A stretch of DNA of 64,000 bases from Oscillospiraceae bacterium (GCA_017456105.1 JAFTKA010000003.1:8640-72639), one strand, 5' to 3'. Positions 23,141 through 32,189 are shown, counted from the stretch's first letter. Notes: generated by a model not told the origin, from the sequence alone. Numbers and translations: made by a program.

Positions 23141-24877
23141 CTACATATTCTTTTTCTCTGCATTTAACTCATCAACTACGATGTCCGGATAGGGGTTTGC
23201 GATGACGGTGCGGTAGGTGTGGTAGATCACCATGCCCGGTTTGCCGCCGGGGGTCTTTTTCACCTGCTTGACCGGGGTTACATCAACCGGCAAATTCTGA
23301 CCGCCGGAAGTTTCGGCGTAGTAGGCCGCCAGCTGGGCCGCCTGGGTGATGGTGTCGTCCGGGGGTGTGGTGCCGCCGCAGGAAATGATCACGTGGCTGC
23401 CGTGGACCTTGGAGGCGTGAAGCCAAAGGTCGTCTTTCCGGGCAAGCTTGAAGGTCAGCTCGTCATTTTGGCGGTTGTTTCTGCCCACATAAATGGGGTA
23501 ACCATCGGTAGATTCAAACCGCATAGGGGGTAATTTCCCTTGTTTTACCCGTTTTTTCCCAGATTCCCGAACATATCCGCCATCTTGCAGTTCCCGACGG
23601 ATCTCCTCAAGCTCTGCCTCGGTTTTGGCTCTCGACAGCTCCGAAAGCACGCTTTCCAGGTACTGCAGCTCCTCCCGGCCCAGCTCTAACTGACGGGTCA
23701 GTTCCTTTTCCGCGGTCTTCATGCGGGCGTAATCTTTGTAGTATTTTGCCGCATTCTGCTGGGGAGACAGCAGGGGAGAAAGGGTTACCTCAATTTCTTT
23801 CATGTTCTCGTCGTAAAAATCCTCCACGGTAACGGAGGTCTGTCCCTTTACCATGCGGTGGATATTGGCAGTCAATATATCGCCCAATTGGCGAAGCCGC
23901 TCCCGGTCGTAGGTCGCCTGCAACTCCTTTTCCTGAATGGCGATTTTCCGACGGAGCCGCTGACAGAGATTGCTGATGGTTTTGCGTACCGCCTGGCTCT
24001 TTTGATCCATGGCGGCTTTTTGATCCCTGACAAGATAGAAGCTATCCAATAGTTTTCCAAAGCTTTCGGCTTTTTCCCAGTCTCCGTACTGCCGGATCGG
24101 GCAGAAGGCAAACTGCTTGGGTAGGCCGTTTTGGGCGTACAGGTAGGGTGCCGGGTTTTTGATATGCTCCCGGAAGAAGCTTTCCAGTTTTTGGCCGATT
24201 TCCTGCAGGTTTTTTCCCTCCAGCCGGGCGTCCGTATCTCCGGCAGCATACAATGCCGCCTCCCGGCATACCAAAGGAGACAGTCCGCCTAAGCTGTCCA
24301 TCAGTCGGTCAGACAGCAGATCCGCACCAGGCTGAGCCAGCAGGTTTACATAATCTTCCGCCTCCGGGTCTTTTTTGCCCACCGGCTCGGGATCTTGGTA
24401 GTACATACCCGGCAGGGCAGGCCGTTTTGTCTCGTCCAGGCCCACACGCCGCAGGCAATCAATGATCCTGCTGTCCTTATCCAGCAAATACAGATTGCAG
24501 GTCCTGCCCATCAGCTCGGCAACCAGCCGCTTTTGGGTGGGGTCTCCCATTTCGTCGATACAATCGAAGGTAAAGACCGCACAACGCTCCATGGGGAGTT
24601 GGGAAATGTCCGTCAGCCGGGCTCCCATCAGGTGCTTTCGCAAAAGCATACAGAACATGGGCGGCTCGGGAGGATTTTCCGGGTTTGCCTCCGTCAGATG
24701 CAGCCGGGGAGCGGCAGGATTGGCGGCGATCACCAGCTTTTGCCGACCCTCCGGGGTCTTTAACAGCAGAATCACCGTATCCCGGGCAGGCTGGTGGAGC
24801 TTCTCCACCCGACTCCCAAGGGCAGCCTGCCGGATCTCCGACAGCACCGCTTTTAAGAAAAACGCATCAAATGCCAT
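23141..24877 (-). CDS. rqcH: NFACT-family ribosome quality control protein RqcH
   Basis: A 578-residue Rqc2 homologue that binds the 50S-peptidyl-tRNA complex after ribosome splitting and adds C-terminal alanine tails. N-terminal NFACT-N domain (MAFDAFFLKAVLSEI), a central coiled coil around 285-430, and the C-terminal NFACT-R domain (DUF814) with YVGRNNRQNDELTFK and DDLWLHASKVHGSHVII. Older annotation is fibronectin-binding protein FbpA. It starts two bases after the mrnC stop, so mrnC and rqcH are cotranscribed. Confidence 0.93.
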   Translation of the reverse strand: MAFDAFFLKAVLSEIRQAALGSRVEKLHQPARDTVILLLKTPEGRQKLVIAANPAAPRLHLTEANPENPPEPPMFCMLLRKHLMGARLTDISQLPMERCAVFTFDCIDEMGDPTQKRLVAELMGRTCNLYLLDKDSRIIDCLRRVGLDETKRPALPGMYYQDPEPVGKKDPEAEDYVNLLAQPGADLLSDRLMDSLGGLSPLVCREAALYAAGDTDARLEGKNLQEIGQKLESFFREHIKNPAPYLYAQNGLPKQFAFCPIRQYGDWEKAESFGKLLDSFYLVRDQKAAMDQKSQAVRKTISNLCQRLRRKIAIQEKELQATYDRERLRQLGDILTANIHRMVKGQTSVTVEDFYDENMKEIEVTLSPLLSPQQNAAKYYKDYARMKTAEKELTRQLELGREELQYLESVLSELSRAKTEAELEEIRRELQDGGYVRESGKKRVKQGKLPPMRFESTDGYPIYVGRNNRQNDELTFKLARKDDLWLHASKVHGSHVIISCGGTTPPDDTITQAAQLAAYYAETSGGQNLPVDVTPVKQVKKTPGGKPGMVIYHTYRTVIANPYPDIVVDELNAEKKNM

Positions 24878-24879
24878 TT

Positions 24880-25281
24880 TTATTCCTCGTTCATTAAAAT
24901 TCCGAACAGCTCGTTTAGTCTTTCCGTCCGTCCCAGTAAATACAACGCACCGAACAATGTCTCAAGGCCTGTGGCCTTGGCGTACTCCTGCGGGGTTGCG
25001 GACTTGGGGGCGGCGTGGGTGTGGGCGTTCTTGCCCCGGCGGTAGTAGGAAAGCTCCTCGGCCGTCAAAAAGGGCTTCAGCTTGTCCGCAAATTTAGCTT
25101 GTGTGGGGGCTTTTACCAGTTCCACAGACTTTTTATGCAAATTCAGCACCGTTTTTCCGCCCTGCTCACACAAATAGGTACGGCACAGCAGCTCATAGAC
25201 CCCGTCGCCCACGTGGGCAAGCCCCAAATTGGTAATGCTGTTTACCTGCTGGGTGGTAAACTCCATATGAAAATAGTCCAT
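24880..25281 (-). CDS. mrnC: Mini-ribonuclease III
   Basis: A 133-residue RNase III-like endonuclease lacking the double-stranded RNA-binding domain; in Bacillus it matures 23S rRNA ends. Catalytic segment LAHVGDGVYELL carries Asp26 and Glu30; YYRRGKNAHTHAAPKS matches the family's basic loop. Its ATG overlaps the stop of the GH25 gene (TAATG). In many Bacillota it sits beside cysS; here it lies between a muramidase gene and rqcH. Confidence 0.92.
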   Translation of the reverse strand: MDYFHMEFTTQQVNSITNLGLAHVGDGVYELLCRTYLCEQGGKTVLNLHKKSVELVKAPTQAKFADKLKPFLTAEELSYYRRGKNAHTHAAPKSATPQEYAKATGLETLFGALYLLGRTERLNELFGILMNEE

Positions 25282-26081
25282 TATTTACCCTCCTTGCGGG
25301 GAAAGTACAAATTCATATCCACATTTCCGCTGATGCCCGGCACGCTTCCGGAAGCGGTATACTGCCACATATCCACCCTGTAGGGGAAATCCATTTCGCT
25401 GTCATAGTGAGCCAGCCAGAAATGATAGTCTGCCATCTGCTCCAAATCAAAGCCGTTACTTAACATTCTGTAGTTAAAATAGACCATGGGGGTATGTCCG
25501 GCCTCCGCGATCTCATCACAAAAAGCCTTGGCAAAGGCCATGATTCCCTGTGCGGTTATATCGCTTGTCCGGGCATCGTCCATATACTCCCAGTCGAAGA
25601 CGATGGGCATTTGAAAATCCCAGCCCTCCGTCAGCTCCAAAAGGTACCGGGCTTCTTCCACCGCCTCTTCCTCGGAAATCGCCTGGGAGAAGAAATAGCC
25701 GCCCACCTTGATGCCGGCACTGCTTGCCCCGGCATAGTTTTTCTGGGCATTGTCGTCAATATACAGCTTTCCTTCCTGTCCCGTACCCCGACCGCCGATC
25801 CGCAAAAGGGCAAATTCCACACCGGCGGATTTTACCTGCTGCCAGTCGATATCGCCCTGCCATTGGGACACGTCGATACCCAGCACGCTTTCTCCGGAAA
25901 CTTCGGTCATATAGCCGTTGGCTTCGGTAAAATCCTCAGGCTCATAGGGGTTTTCCGCAAGGATCGGGTTGGTGATGCCCTGAAAGCCAAGGCATATCAC
26001 CAACGCCGCCACTACCATAATCAATATACCAAGCTCCCAGAACAGGAGCTTTTTGTAAAAGGGTCTTTTCTTTGTCTGCAT
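25281..26081 (-). CDS. membrane-anchored GH25 muramidase
   Basis: A 266-residue protein with a single N-terminal membrane segment (about residues 10-32) and a glycoside hydrolase 25 domain: GIDVSQWQGDIDW, YFFSQA, and the acidic pair region VFDWEYMDD. Such enzymes cleave the N-acetylmuramic acid to N-acetylglucosamine bond of peptidoglycan. The ATG at 26081 follows AAAGGAG; the longer frame includes the promoter. It heads the GH25-mrnC-rqcH operon. Confidence 0.92.
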   Translation of the reverse strand: MQTKKRPFYKKLLFWELGILIMVVAALVICLGFQGITNPILAENPYEPEDFTEANGYMTEVSGESVLGIDVSQWQGDIDWQQVKSAGVEFALLRIGGRGTGQEGKLYIDDNAQKNYAGASSAGIKVGGYFFSQAISEEEAVEEARYLLELTEGWDFQMPIVFDWEYMDDARTSDITAQGIMAFAKAFCDEIAEAGHTPMVYFNYRMLSNGFDLEQMADYHFWLAHYDSEMDFPYRVDMWQYTASGSVPGISGNVDMNLYFPRKEGK

Positions 26082-26101
26082 AGGCCCACTCCTTTTGATA
26101 A

Positions 26102-26130
26102 AGTATACCATGAGCAGGTCTTTTTGCCAA
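26102..26130 (-). promoter_or_regulatory. promoter of the GH25-mrnC-rqcH operon
   Basis: Minus strand: TTGGCA, 17-bp spacer, TATACT, just upstream of the GH25 start. Confidence 0.8.
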
Positions 26131-26138
26131 GGAAAAGA

Positions 26139-26163
26139 TTTTCCTGCATAATCGCAGGAAAAA
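26139..26163 (-). terminator. terminator of the aspartate kinase gene
   Basis: Stem TTTTCCTGC / GCAGGAAAA, with T-rich sequence following on the minus strand, a dozen bases after the kinase stop codon. Confidence 0.7.
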
Positions 26164-26175
26164 TTGGAAATCCTT

Positions 26176-26898
26176 TTAACCAACGATCGTTCCCGGCCCT
26201 CCTGTGAAGGCGGAGAGGACTTCTATGCGGATCCCATACTCCCGGGCAAATTCCACGCTGCGGTCATGGAGCACCTGAGCCCCGTTTTCAACCAGCGAAA
26301 GCATTTTTTCGTAACTTACCTTCCCAAACCGGGTAGCATCGGGATACCGGCGGGGATCCCGGTCATAAACCCCGTCTACATCGGTGTAGATCTGGCAAAG
26401 ATCTGCCTTCAAAAAAGCCGCCAGGGCAACCGCCGTGGTGTCCGAGCCGCCCCGGCCTAAGGTGGTGATGTCGCCTTCGGGGTCAATGCCCTGAAAACCT
26501 GCTACCACAACGATATTCCCCTTATCCAGCTCCCTTTGGATCCGGTCGCCCTGCAAGCCTGTGATCCGGGCAGAGCCGTGTTCGCCGTCGGTCAAAAGAC
26601 CCGCCTGCCAGCCGGTAAGGCTCACCGCCGGAAAGCCCCTTGCCCCGATGGCCATGGCCATCAGCCCTGCCGAAAGCTGTTCTCCGGCAGATAAATAGGC
26701 GTCCATCTCCCGTTGAGAGCCACGGATATTCAGTTTTTTTGCCTTGGCGATCAATTCATCGGTGGTATCGCCCTGTGCCGAGACCACGACCACTACCTGC
26801 ACGCCCTGCTGGGCAAGCCCTGTGATCCGTCTTGCGGCGGCTTTGATCCTGTTTTCGTCCCCTAAGGACGTGCCTCCGTACTTTTGCACTACCAGCAA
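26176..26898 (-). CDS. aspartate kinase, catalytic domain only
   Basis: A 240-residue protein with the amino-acid kinase fold of aspartokinase: VQKYGGTS at the N-terminus, TTLGRGGSDTTAVALAAFL near 155, YTDVDGVYDRDPR near 178. It catalyses the first step from aspartate toward lysine, threonine and methionine. It stops right after LSAFTGGPGTIVG, where the regulatory ACT domains of ordinary enzymes (about 400 residues) would begin, and a terminator follows; no ACT remnant is seen in any frame. I prefer the TTG start at 26898, spaced correctly from GGAGGT; an ATG at 26913 overlaps that site. A neighbouring ACT-only gene (27105) may be relevant. Confidence 0.85.
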   Translation of the reverse strand: MLVVQKYGGTSLGDENRIKAAARRITGLAQQGVQVVVVVSAQGDTTDELIAKAKKLNIRGSQREMDAYLSAGEQLSAGLMAMAIGARGFPAVSLTGWQAGLLTDGEHGSARITGLQGDRIQRELDKGNIVVVAGFQGIDPEGDITTLGRGGSDTTAVALAAFLKADLCQIYTDVDGVYDRDPRRYPDATRFGKVSYEKMLSLVENGAQVLHDRSVEFAREYGIRIEVLSAFTGGPGTIVG

Positions 26899-26998
26899 CG
26901 GTTTCACCTCCATACCAAACTATGCGGAATTGGGGCAGTTCGTGCAAAATTTCCTCGAAACGCCGTTCCAAACACTTGACGCAGCGTCAATTGCCCTC

Positions 26999-27048
26999 GT
27001 AGGGAATGCATATATGCATTCCGCGGAACGGATATATCCGTTCCCTAC
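26999..27048. repeat. GTAGGG/CCCTAC double-palindrome repeat, copy 5
   Basis: Fifty bases identical to the copy at 14231-14280, between the aspartate kinase gene and the terminator of the ACT-domain gene. Confidence 0.95.
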
Positions 27049-27064
27049 ACGGCTCTTGGTTCAA

Positions 27065-27094
27065 AAAAGTGCCGCCTTTTGCAAGGCGGCACTC
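27065..27094 (-). terminator. terminator of the ACT-domain gene
   Basis: Stem AGTGCCGCCTT / AAGGCGGCACT followed on the minus strand by TTTTTT, 11 bases after the stop codon. Confidence 0.88.
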
Positions 27095-27104
27095 CATATG
27101 AACT

Positions 27105-27545
27105 TTAACCGGCCAGGATCTCGGCCTTCACCACGCCCTTCAGCTGACGCAGCTCCCGCAGCACATCTTCCAGCTGCACCGTCAAATCGATGGTCTCAGC
27201 AGAAATGGTTACGATACCGCTGCCGTTGCTGGGAATGATGGAGTTGATGGTCATAATGTTGGCGTTGCTTTCAGTAAAGGTATTGAGAATGTTCGCCAGT
27301 GTGCCGGGCTCATCGTGCAAAAGCAATTGGAAGGTTACCACCCGGCCGGACATCATATGCTTAAAGGGGAGCACCGCGTCCCGATACTTATAAAACGCAC
27401 TGCGGCTGATACCCGTCATACGGGTCGCCTCATTGACGGTGGCTGCCTCGCCTACGGACAAAAGCCGCTTGGCCTCTGCTACCTTTACAAAGACCTCCGG
27501 CAGAGCCGAGGCCTCTACAATATAATACTTAGATTTCTGAGCCAT
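27105..27545 (-). CDS. PheB-like ACT-domain protein
   Basis: A 146-residue protein. Residues 1-65 hold a helix-turn-helix-like segment (ATVNEATRMTGISRSAFYKY) and 70-146 a single ACT domain (LLLHDEPGTLANILNTF). It matches the PheB/YszB group, often found beside homoserine dehydrogenase genes in Bacillota; the molecular role is not established. Small-molecule (amino acid) binding is expected from the ACT fold. Its nearness to an aspartate kinase that lacks ACT domains is notable, though a repeat and terminator separate them. Confidence 0.85.
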   Translation of the reverse strand: MAQKSKYYIVEASALPEVFVKVAEAKRLLSVGEAATVNEATRMTGISRSAFYKYRDAVLPFKHMMSGRVVTFQLLLHDEPGTLANILNTFTESNANIMTINSIIPSNGSGIVTISAETIDLTVQLEDVLRELRQLKGVVKAEILAG

Positions 27546-27659
27546 AGTAAGACCCTCCGTAACCGTACATATTTGCCGGGTTTTTCTATTATACTAACAT
27601 ATTCTTTCCAAAAGTGCAAGCCTGTTGCGGAAAAATGTTTTCAGGAGGTGGACAGTCCG

Positions 27660-28700
27660 GTGAAAGAACTGGTACGGCCTGCGAAATTTTTTGTAGCCTT
27701 TTTGGGCGTGATCTTAGCCCTAAAATATTTTCTTCCTTATCTGATCCCCTTTGCGGCCGCCTTGGTGATTGCTTTGCTTTCCGAGCCTTTGGTGGGCTTT
27801 TGTGTAAAGTATTTTCGCCTGCCCCGGTCTGTGGGTGCGGGCATCGGTGTCAGCGTTACCCTGCTTTTAACCTTTGCCCTGCTGTCCGTGGTAGGTGCAT
27901 TGGCAGTCAAGGAGCTGGGTATGCTGGCAAACGCCCTGCCGGATATGGAAAACACCGCAAAAGAGGGTATCGCCCTGGTGGAGGATCTGTTGACCGACGC
28001 CGCTTCCAAAGCTCCAAAGGGTATGCGGCCCTTTCTGTTGCGGTCGGTCTCCGGCCTGTTTAGCCAAAAATCGGAGCTTTTCAGCCAAGTGGGTGCCAAA
28101 ATTCCCGGTATGGTAACGGATTTTCTGGGTCAGATCCCCACGGGAGCATTGACGGTCGGCACAAGCCTTTTGGCAAGCTTTATGATCTCTGCCCGGCTGC
28201 CCCAGCTGCGGTCAAAAATTTCCGCGAAACTGCCGACTGTTTGGAAGGATAAGTATCTGCCCGCCCTGCGGAGATCCCGAAAAGTAGTGGGCAGCTGGCT
28301 CAAGGCACAGCTGCAGATCTCCGCTGTGGTCTTCCTGATCGTGGGGTTGGGCTTTTTACTGTTAAAAGTGCCTTACGGCCCACTATGGGCAGCCTTGATC
28401 GCACTGGTCGATGCCGTTCCCATTCTGGGAACCGGCACGGTGCTGATCCCCTGGGCAGTGATCAGTCTTTTACAGGGAAACCACCTGCAGGCCATCGGCC
28501 TTTTCGTCATCTACGGAGCGGCTCTTTTGGCTCGCACCGCCCTGGAGCCAAAGCTGGTTGGCCGGCAGCTGGGACTTGACCCCCTTGCCACCCTGATCTG
28601 CCTGTATCTGGGCTTCCGGATCTGGGGTATTTTTGGTATGCTGACTGCTCCCATTTTAGCCGCCGCCGTGAAAAACGTCCTCGACCCGCAGCAATCCTAA
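27660..28700 (+). CDS. AI-2E-family / YtvI-like membrane protein
   Basis: A 346-residue polytopic protein with about eight hydrophobic segments arranged as in the AI-2E transporter family (PF01594): paired helices at the N-terminus, a central soluble stretch (about 95-165), and a C-terminal cluster including LIALVDAVPILGTGTVLIPW. Bacillus YtvI, a sporulation membrane protein, belongs here. The start is GTG at 27660 with AGGAGG upstream; the frame is open farther upstream but lacks a ribosome site. Function is unproven. Confidence 0.78.
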   Translation: MKELVRPAKFFVAFLGVILALKYFLPYLIPFAAALVIALLSEPLVGFCVKYFRLPRSVGAGIGVSVTLLLTFALLSVVGALAVKELGMLANALPDMENTAKEGIALVEDLLTDAASKAPKGMRPFLLRSVSGLFSQKSELFSQVGAKIPGMVTDFLGQIPTGALTVGTSLLASFMISARLPQLRSKISAKLPTVWKDKYLPALRRSRKVVGSWLKAQLQISAVVFLIVGLGFLLLKVPYGPLWAALIALVDAVPILGTGTVLIPWAVISLLQGNHLQAIGLFVIYGAALLARTALEPKLVGRQLGLDPLATLICLYLGFRIWGIFGMLTAPILAAAVKNVLDPQQS

Positions 28701-28701
28701 T

Positions 28702-28740
28702 AAATACCGTCCATATGTTCGCATATGGACGGTATTTTTG
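28702..28740 (+). terminator. terminator of the YtvI-like gene
   Basis: Sixteen-bp stem AAATACCGTCCATATG / CATATGGACGGTATTT with a stable TTCG loop and T tract. Confidence 0.93.
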
Positions 28741-28824
28741 TAAAATTATTTCGGTTTTCCACTTTACGAACCGCATATTTTGTTGTACAATAACAGTGAT
28801 TATGCTGAGGAGGTGTGGCGTTTT

Positions 28825-29160
28825 ATGGGCTGTTTGAAATGCGGTCGTGATATAACCGGCTCGCAAGTCTTTTGTGATGGCTGTCTGGACGTAATGGCTA
28901 AGTACCCCGTAAAGACCGGTGTTGCGGTGCATTTACCCCAGCGTAGCCTGAATCCTGACCTGCCCCCTGTCCTCAAAAAGCGGCCTCCCACACCGGAGGA
29001 GCTGCTGGCACAGAGCCGAAAGGAAAACAGACGGCTCCGCCGTTGGGTGGTGCTTTTGTCCATTGCTTTGGTGCTTGGAGCGGTGGCCGTGATCGCCTAC
29101 AAGTTCCGGGATCCGATCATTGAGAACATCGGCAGGAACTATACCACTTACATAAACTGA
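28825..29160 (+). CDS. small zinc-ribbon membrane protein
   Basis: A 111-residue protein: N-terminal zinc ribbon made of CLKC (from C3) and CDGC (from C17), a Pro-rich linker, a basic stretch RKENRRLRRW, one transmembrane helix at about 74-93, and a short outside tail. I do not recognise a named family. Its position directly upstream of the parS sites and parA, with a GAGGAGGT ribosome site, suggests it leads the parAB operon or has its own promoter; the function is unknown. Confidence 0.75.
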   Translation: MGCLKCGRDITGSQVFCDGCLDVMAKYPVKTGVAVHLPQRSLNPDLPPVLKKRPPTPEELLAQSRKENRRLRRWVVLLSIALVLGAVAVIAYKFRDPIIENIGRNYTTYIN

Positions 29161-29161
29161 C

Positions 29162-29177
29162 TGTTTCACGTGAAACA
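29162..29177. promoter_or_regulatory. parS centromere site 1
   Basis: TGTTTCACGTGAAACA, the exact 16-bp chromosomal parS consensus bound by ParB/Spo0J. Confidence 0.97.
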
Positions 29178-29190
29178 ATCGAAGAACCCC

Positions 29191-29206
29191 TGTTTCACGT
29201 GAAACA
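29191..29206. promoter_or_regulatory. parS centromere site 2
   Basis: A second exact TGTTTCACGTGAAACA, 29 bases from the first, ending 17 bases before parA. Close tandem sites may also let ParB control parA expression. Confidence 0.97.
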
Positions 29207-29223
29207 TTGAGAAAGGAATCTCT

Positions 29224-29982
29224 ATGGGGAAGATCATCGCCGTAGTCAATCAAAAGGGCGGCGTGGGTAAAACCACCACCGCCGTGAATTTGACCGCCGC
29301 GTTGGCGGAACAGGGGAAGAAAGTGCTGCTCTGCGATTTCGACCCCCAGGCCAATGCCACTTCCGGCTTGGGTCTGGAAAAAAGAAAACTGAATCACTCG
29401 GTCTATGACGTGGTGGTCAATGAGCTGCCCCCGGAGGAGGCCGTGGTTTCCACCAAGTTTGGCGATGTGCTGCCGGCAACGGCAGATCTTGCCGGTGCGG
29501 CCGTGGAGCTGATCGGTATGCCCGAGGCTCATTTCCGGCTGGGTCAGGCTTTGGGTCGCCTGCGGGAGAAATACGATGTGATCTTCATTGATTGCCCGCC
29601 GTCGCTGGAAATGCTGACCCTGAACGGTTTGGCTGCCGCAGACAGCATTTTAGTGCCCGTCCAGTGCGAATATTACGCATTGGAGGGTCTTGCAGACCTG
29701 ATGAACACCATGCGTATGGTAAAAAAACGCATTAACCCCCGCCTGGAGATCTTCGGTGTGGCACTGACCATGTTTGACGGACGCACCAATTTCTCCACCC
29801 AGGTGGCACAGGAGGTCCGTCGGCACTTTCCGGGAAAGGTCTTTGCCACGGTAATTCCCCGGAATATCCGTTTAGCGGAAGCCCCCAGCCACGGATTGCC
29901 TGTTACGGTCTATGACCGCAGCAGCCGGGGTGCTGTGGCTTATCGAGCCATGGCGGACGAAATCGCAGGAAGATTGAGGTGA
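29224..29982 (+). CDS. parA: chromosome partitioning ATPase ParA (Soj)
   Basis: A 252-residue Walker-type ATPase with the deviant P-loop KGGVGKTT (11-18), CDFDPQANAT and DCPPSLEML. With ParB and parS it segregates the origin and, in Bacillus, modulates DnaA. It starts after the two parS sites and is followed by parB one base after its stop. It lies about 11 kb from oriC, as expected for an origin-proximal parAB. Confidence 0.96.
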   Translation: MGKIIAVVNQKGGVGKTTTAVNLTAALAEQGKKVLLCDFDPQANATSGLGLEKRKLNHSVYDVVVNELPPEEAVVSTKFGDVLPATADLAGAAVELIGMPEAHFRLGQALGRLREKYDVIFIDCPPSLEMLTLNGLAAADSILVPVQCEYYALEGLADLMNTMRMVKKRINPRLEIFGVALTMFDGRTNFSTQVAQEVRRHFPGKVFATVIPRNIRLAEAPSHGLPVTVYDRSSRGAVAYRAMADEIAGRLR

Positions 29983-29983
29983 A

Positions 29984-30847
29984 ATGATGGCAGTACAAAA
30001 AGGTATGGGTAAAGGCCTGGGTGCTCTTTTGGGAGATGCCCTGGAAGAATCCTCCGCCAAAAGTCCCTATCAGCTTTTACCGATTTATAAGGTAGAGCCC
30101 AATCCCCATCAGCCCCGGCAGGATTTTGATGAGGAAGCTCTGCAGGCCTTGGCCGATTCCGTTGCCACCCACGGCATTATGCAGCCGCTGACGGTGCGGG
30201 AGCTGCCCAATGGCTATTATCAGATCATCGCCGGTGAGCGGCGGTGGCGTGCTGCCCGCTTGGCAGAACTGACGGAAATTCCCGCGGTGATCATTGAGGC
30301 CGATGACAAAAAGGTCATGGAGCTGGCTTTGATCGAGAACCTGCAGCGGCAGGACTTAAACCCGGTGGAAGAAGCCATGGGTTATCAGAGTCTGATGGGT
30401 GATTACGGTCTGACCCAGGAGGAAGCCGCAAAACGGGTTGGTAAATCCCGTCCTGCGGTGGCAAATGCCCTGCGTTTGCTGGCACTGCCGGGTGTAGTAC
30501 TGGATATGCTCCGGGAGGGTCTGCTGACCGCCGGCCACGCAAGAGCGGTGCTTTCATTAAAAACCGAGAAGCAGCAGGTGGATACCGCCCGGAAGATCGC
30601 CAATTTGGGACTTTCCGTGCGGCAGGCGGAGCTTTTGTGCAAGAATCTGCTCCGAGAGCCCGCCCCCAAGCAGGAGACCTTCTTTGCGGTGGATTACGTA
30701 GCCGAGTGCGAAAAAGCCCTTAGCAAGCAATTGGGCCGGGGCGTGAAGATCGTCAACGGCAAGCGGAAAGGCCGTTTTGAATTGGAATTTTACGGACAAG
30801 AGGACCTGCAGGTCCTACTGGACGCCTTAATGAAGCTAAAGAAGTGA
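29984..30847 (+). CDS. parB: chromosome partitioning protein ParB (Spo0J)
   Basis: A 287-residue ParB: the CTP-binding GERRWRAARLAEL box near 85, the NLQRQDLNPVEEA segment near 115, a helix-turn-helix (LTQEEAAKRVGKSRPAVANALRL region) near 150, and a C-terminal dimerisation domain. It binds the adjacent parS sites and spreads as a CTP-dependent clamp. Two ATGs in tandem (29984 and 29987) could serve; GAGGT is better spaced from the second. Confidence 0.96.
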   Translation: MMAVQKGMGKGLGALLGDALEESSAKSPYQLLPIYKVEPNPHQPRQDFDEEALQALADSVATHGIMQPLTVRELPNGYYQIIAGERRWRAARLAELTEIPAVIIEADDKKVMELALIENLQRQDLNPVEEAMGYQSLMGDYGLTQEEAAKRVGKSRPAVANALRLLALPGVVLDMLREGLLTAGHARAVLSLKTEKQQVDTARKIANLGLSVRQAELLCKNLLREPAPKQETFFAVDYVAECEKALSKQLGRGVKIVNGKRKGRFELEFYGQEDLQVLLDALMKLKK

Positions 30848-30857
30848 GGAGAACATT

Positions 30858-32189
30858 ATGCTGGACATTAAGAGAATCAAAGAAGACCCCCAAGGGGTCA
30901 AGGCCGGCCTGAAGGCCAAGGAAGTGGATTGCGATGCCATTGTGGACCGCATTCTGGAGCTGGATACGGAAATCCGTGCCTTAAAGACCTCCACCGAGGG
31001 CAAAACCGCCCAAAAGAATCGCCTTGCCAAGGAAAACGGCAAGCTGTTCGGTCAGAAGAAGGGTGCGGAAAAGCAGGGTAAGGACACAGCCGATCTGGAC
31101 GCACAGATCGAAAAGAATAAGGCTGAGTCCATCGCTTTGGACGCCTCCATTGAAGATGAGGCCAACAAGCTCAAGGAGCTGAGCGTGGAGTTCAGAACCG
31201 CCATGCTGAGCCTTCCCAACCTGCCCGATGCTGATCTTTTGCCCGGTGGCAAGGAGAATAACGAGCCTCTGCGTTATGTGGGCAAGAAGCCCGAATTCGA
31301 TTTTGAGCCCAAGCATCACGTGGATCTTTGCACCGATCTGGGTCTTATTGACTACGAGCGGGGCGTCAAGCTGGCAGGTGCCGGCAACTGGATGTACACC
31401 GGCATGGGTGCAAGACTTGAGTGGGCTCTTTTGAACTACTTTATCGATACCCACACCGCTGACGGCTACGATTTCATTCTGCCGCCCCATATGCTGGAGT
31501 ATATGTGCGGCGAAACTGCCGGTCAGTTCCCCAAATTTGCCGACGAGGTCTACAAGATCGCCAACCCCACCGACGACCGGGTCCACTATATGCTGCCCAC
31601 CGCTGAGGCTGCTTTGGCGTCTGTTTATCGGGACGAGATCCTTTCTGAAGCCGATCTTCCCAAGAAATTCTTCGCCTACACCCCCTGCTTCCGCCGTGAG
31701 GCCGGTTCTCACCGTGCCGATGAGCGTGGTATGGTTCGTGGCCATCAGTTCAATAAAGTGGAGATGTTCCAGTTCTGCAAGCCCGAGGATTCCGACGCTG
31801 CCTTCGATGAGCTGGTAACCAAGGCTGAAAAGCTGGTGGAGGGTCTGGGCTTCCACTTCCGTACCGTGAAGCTGGCTGCCGGCGACTGCTCCGCATCTAT
31901 GGCTCGCACCTACGACATCGAGATCCTGATCCCCTCCATGGACGGCTATAAGGAGGTCTCCTCCGTTTCCAACGCAAGAGATTATCAGGCTCGTCGCGGC
32001 AATATCCGTTTCCGTCGTGAAGAGACCGGCAAGCCCGAGTTCCTGCACACCCTGAACGGCTCCGGCCTGGCAACAAGCCGTATCTTCCCCGCTCTGGTGG
32101 AGCAAAATCAGCGTGCCGACGGCTCCATTGTCGTGCCCGAGGTCCTGCGGAAGTATCTGGGCGGCCTGGAGATCATCGAAAAGAAGTGA
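30858..32189 (+). CDS. serS: seryl-tRNA synthetase
   Basis: A 443-residue class II synthetase charging tRNA-Ser. The N-terminal long coiled coil (about 28-110) contacts the variable arm; motif 2 is CFRREAGSHRADERGM near 275, and motif 3 is the HTLNGSGLATSR region near 395. It starts ten bases after parB, so it probably shares that message; no T-box leader is present in front of it. Strong codon bias fits high expression. Confidence 0.97.
   Translation: MLDIKRIKEDPQGVKAGLKAKEVDCDAIVDRILELDTEIRALKTSTEGKTAQKNRLAKENGKLFGQKKGAEKQGKDTADLDAQIEKNKAESIALDASIEDEANKLKELSVEFRTAMLSLPNLPDADLLPGGKENNEPLRYVGKKPEFDFEPKHHVDLCTDLGLIDYERGVKLAGAGNWMYTGMGARLEWALLNYFIDTHTADGYDFILPPHMLEYMCGETAGQFPKFADEVYKIANPTDDRVHYMLPTAEAALASVYRDEILSEADLPKKFFAYTPCFRREAGSHRADERGMVRGHQFNKVEMFQFCKPEDSDAAFDELVTKAEKLVEGLGFHFRTVKLAAGDCSASMARTYDIEILIPSMDGYKEVSSVSNARDYQARRGNIRFRREETGKPEFLHTLNGSGLATSRIFPALVEQNQRADGSIVVPEVLRKYLGGLEIIEKK

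Noticed and set aside
26164..26175. Aspartate kinase truncated by a recent frameshift
   Set aside because: I looked past the stop in the other frames and found a terminator and the GH25 promoter, with no ACT-domain remnant.
29161..29210. Short direct repeat resembling a CRISPR repeat
   Set aside because: The two units are exact parS palindromes next to parA, and there are only two.
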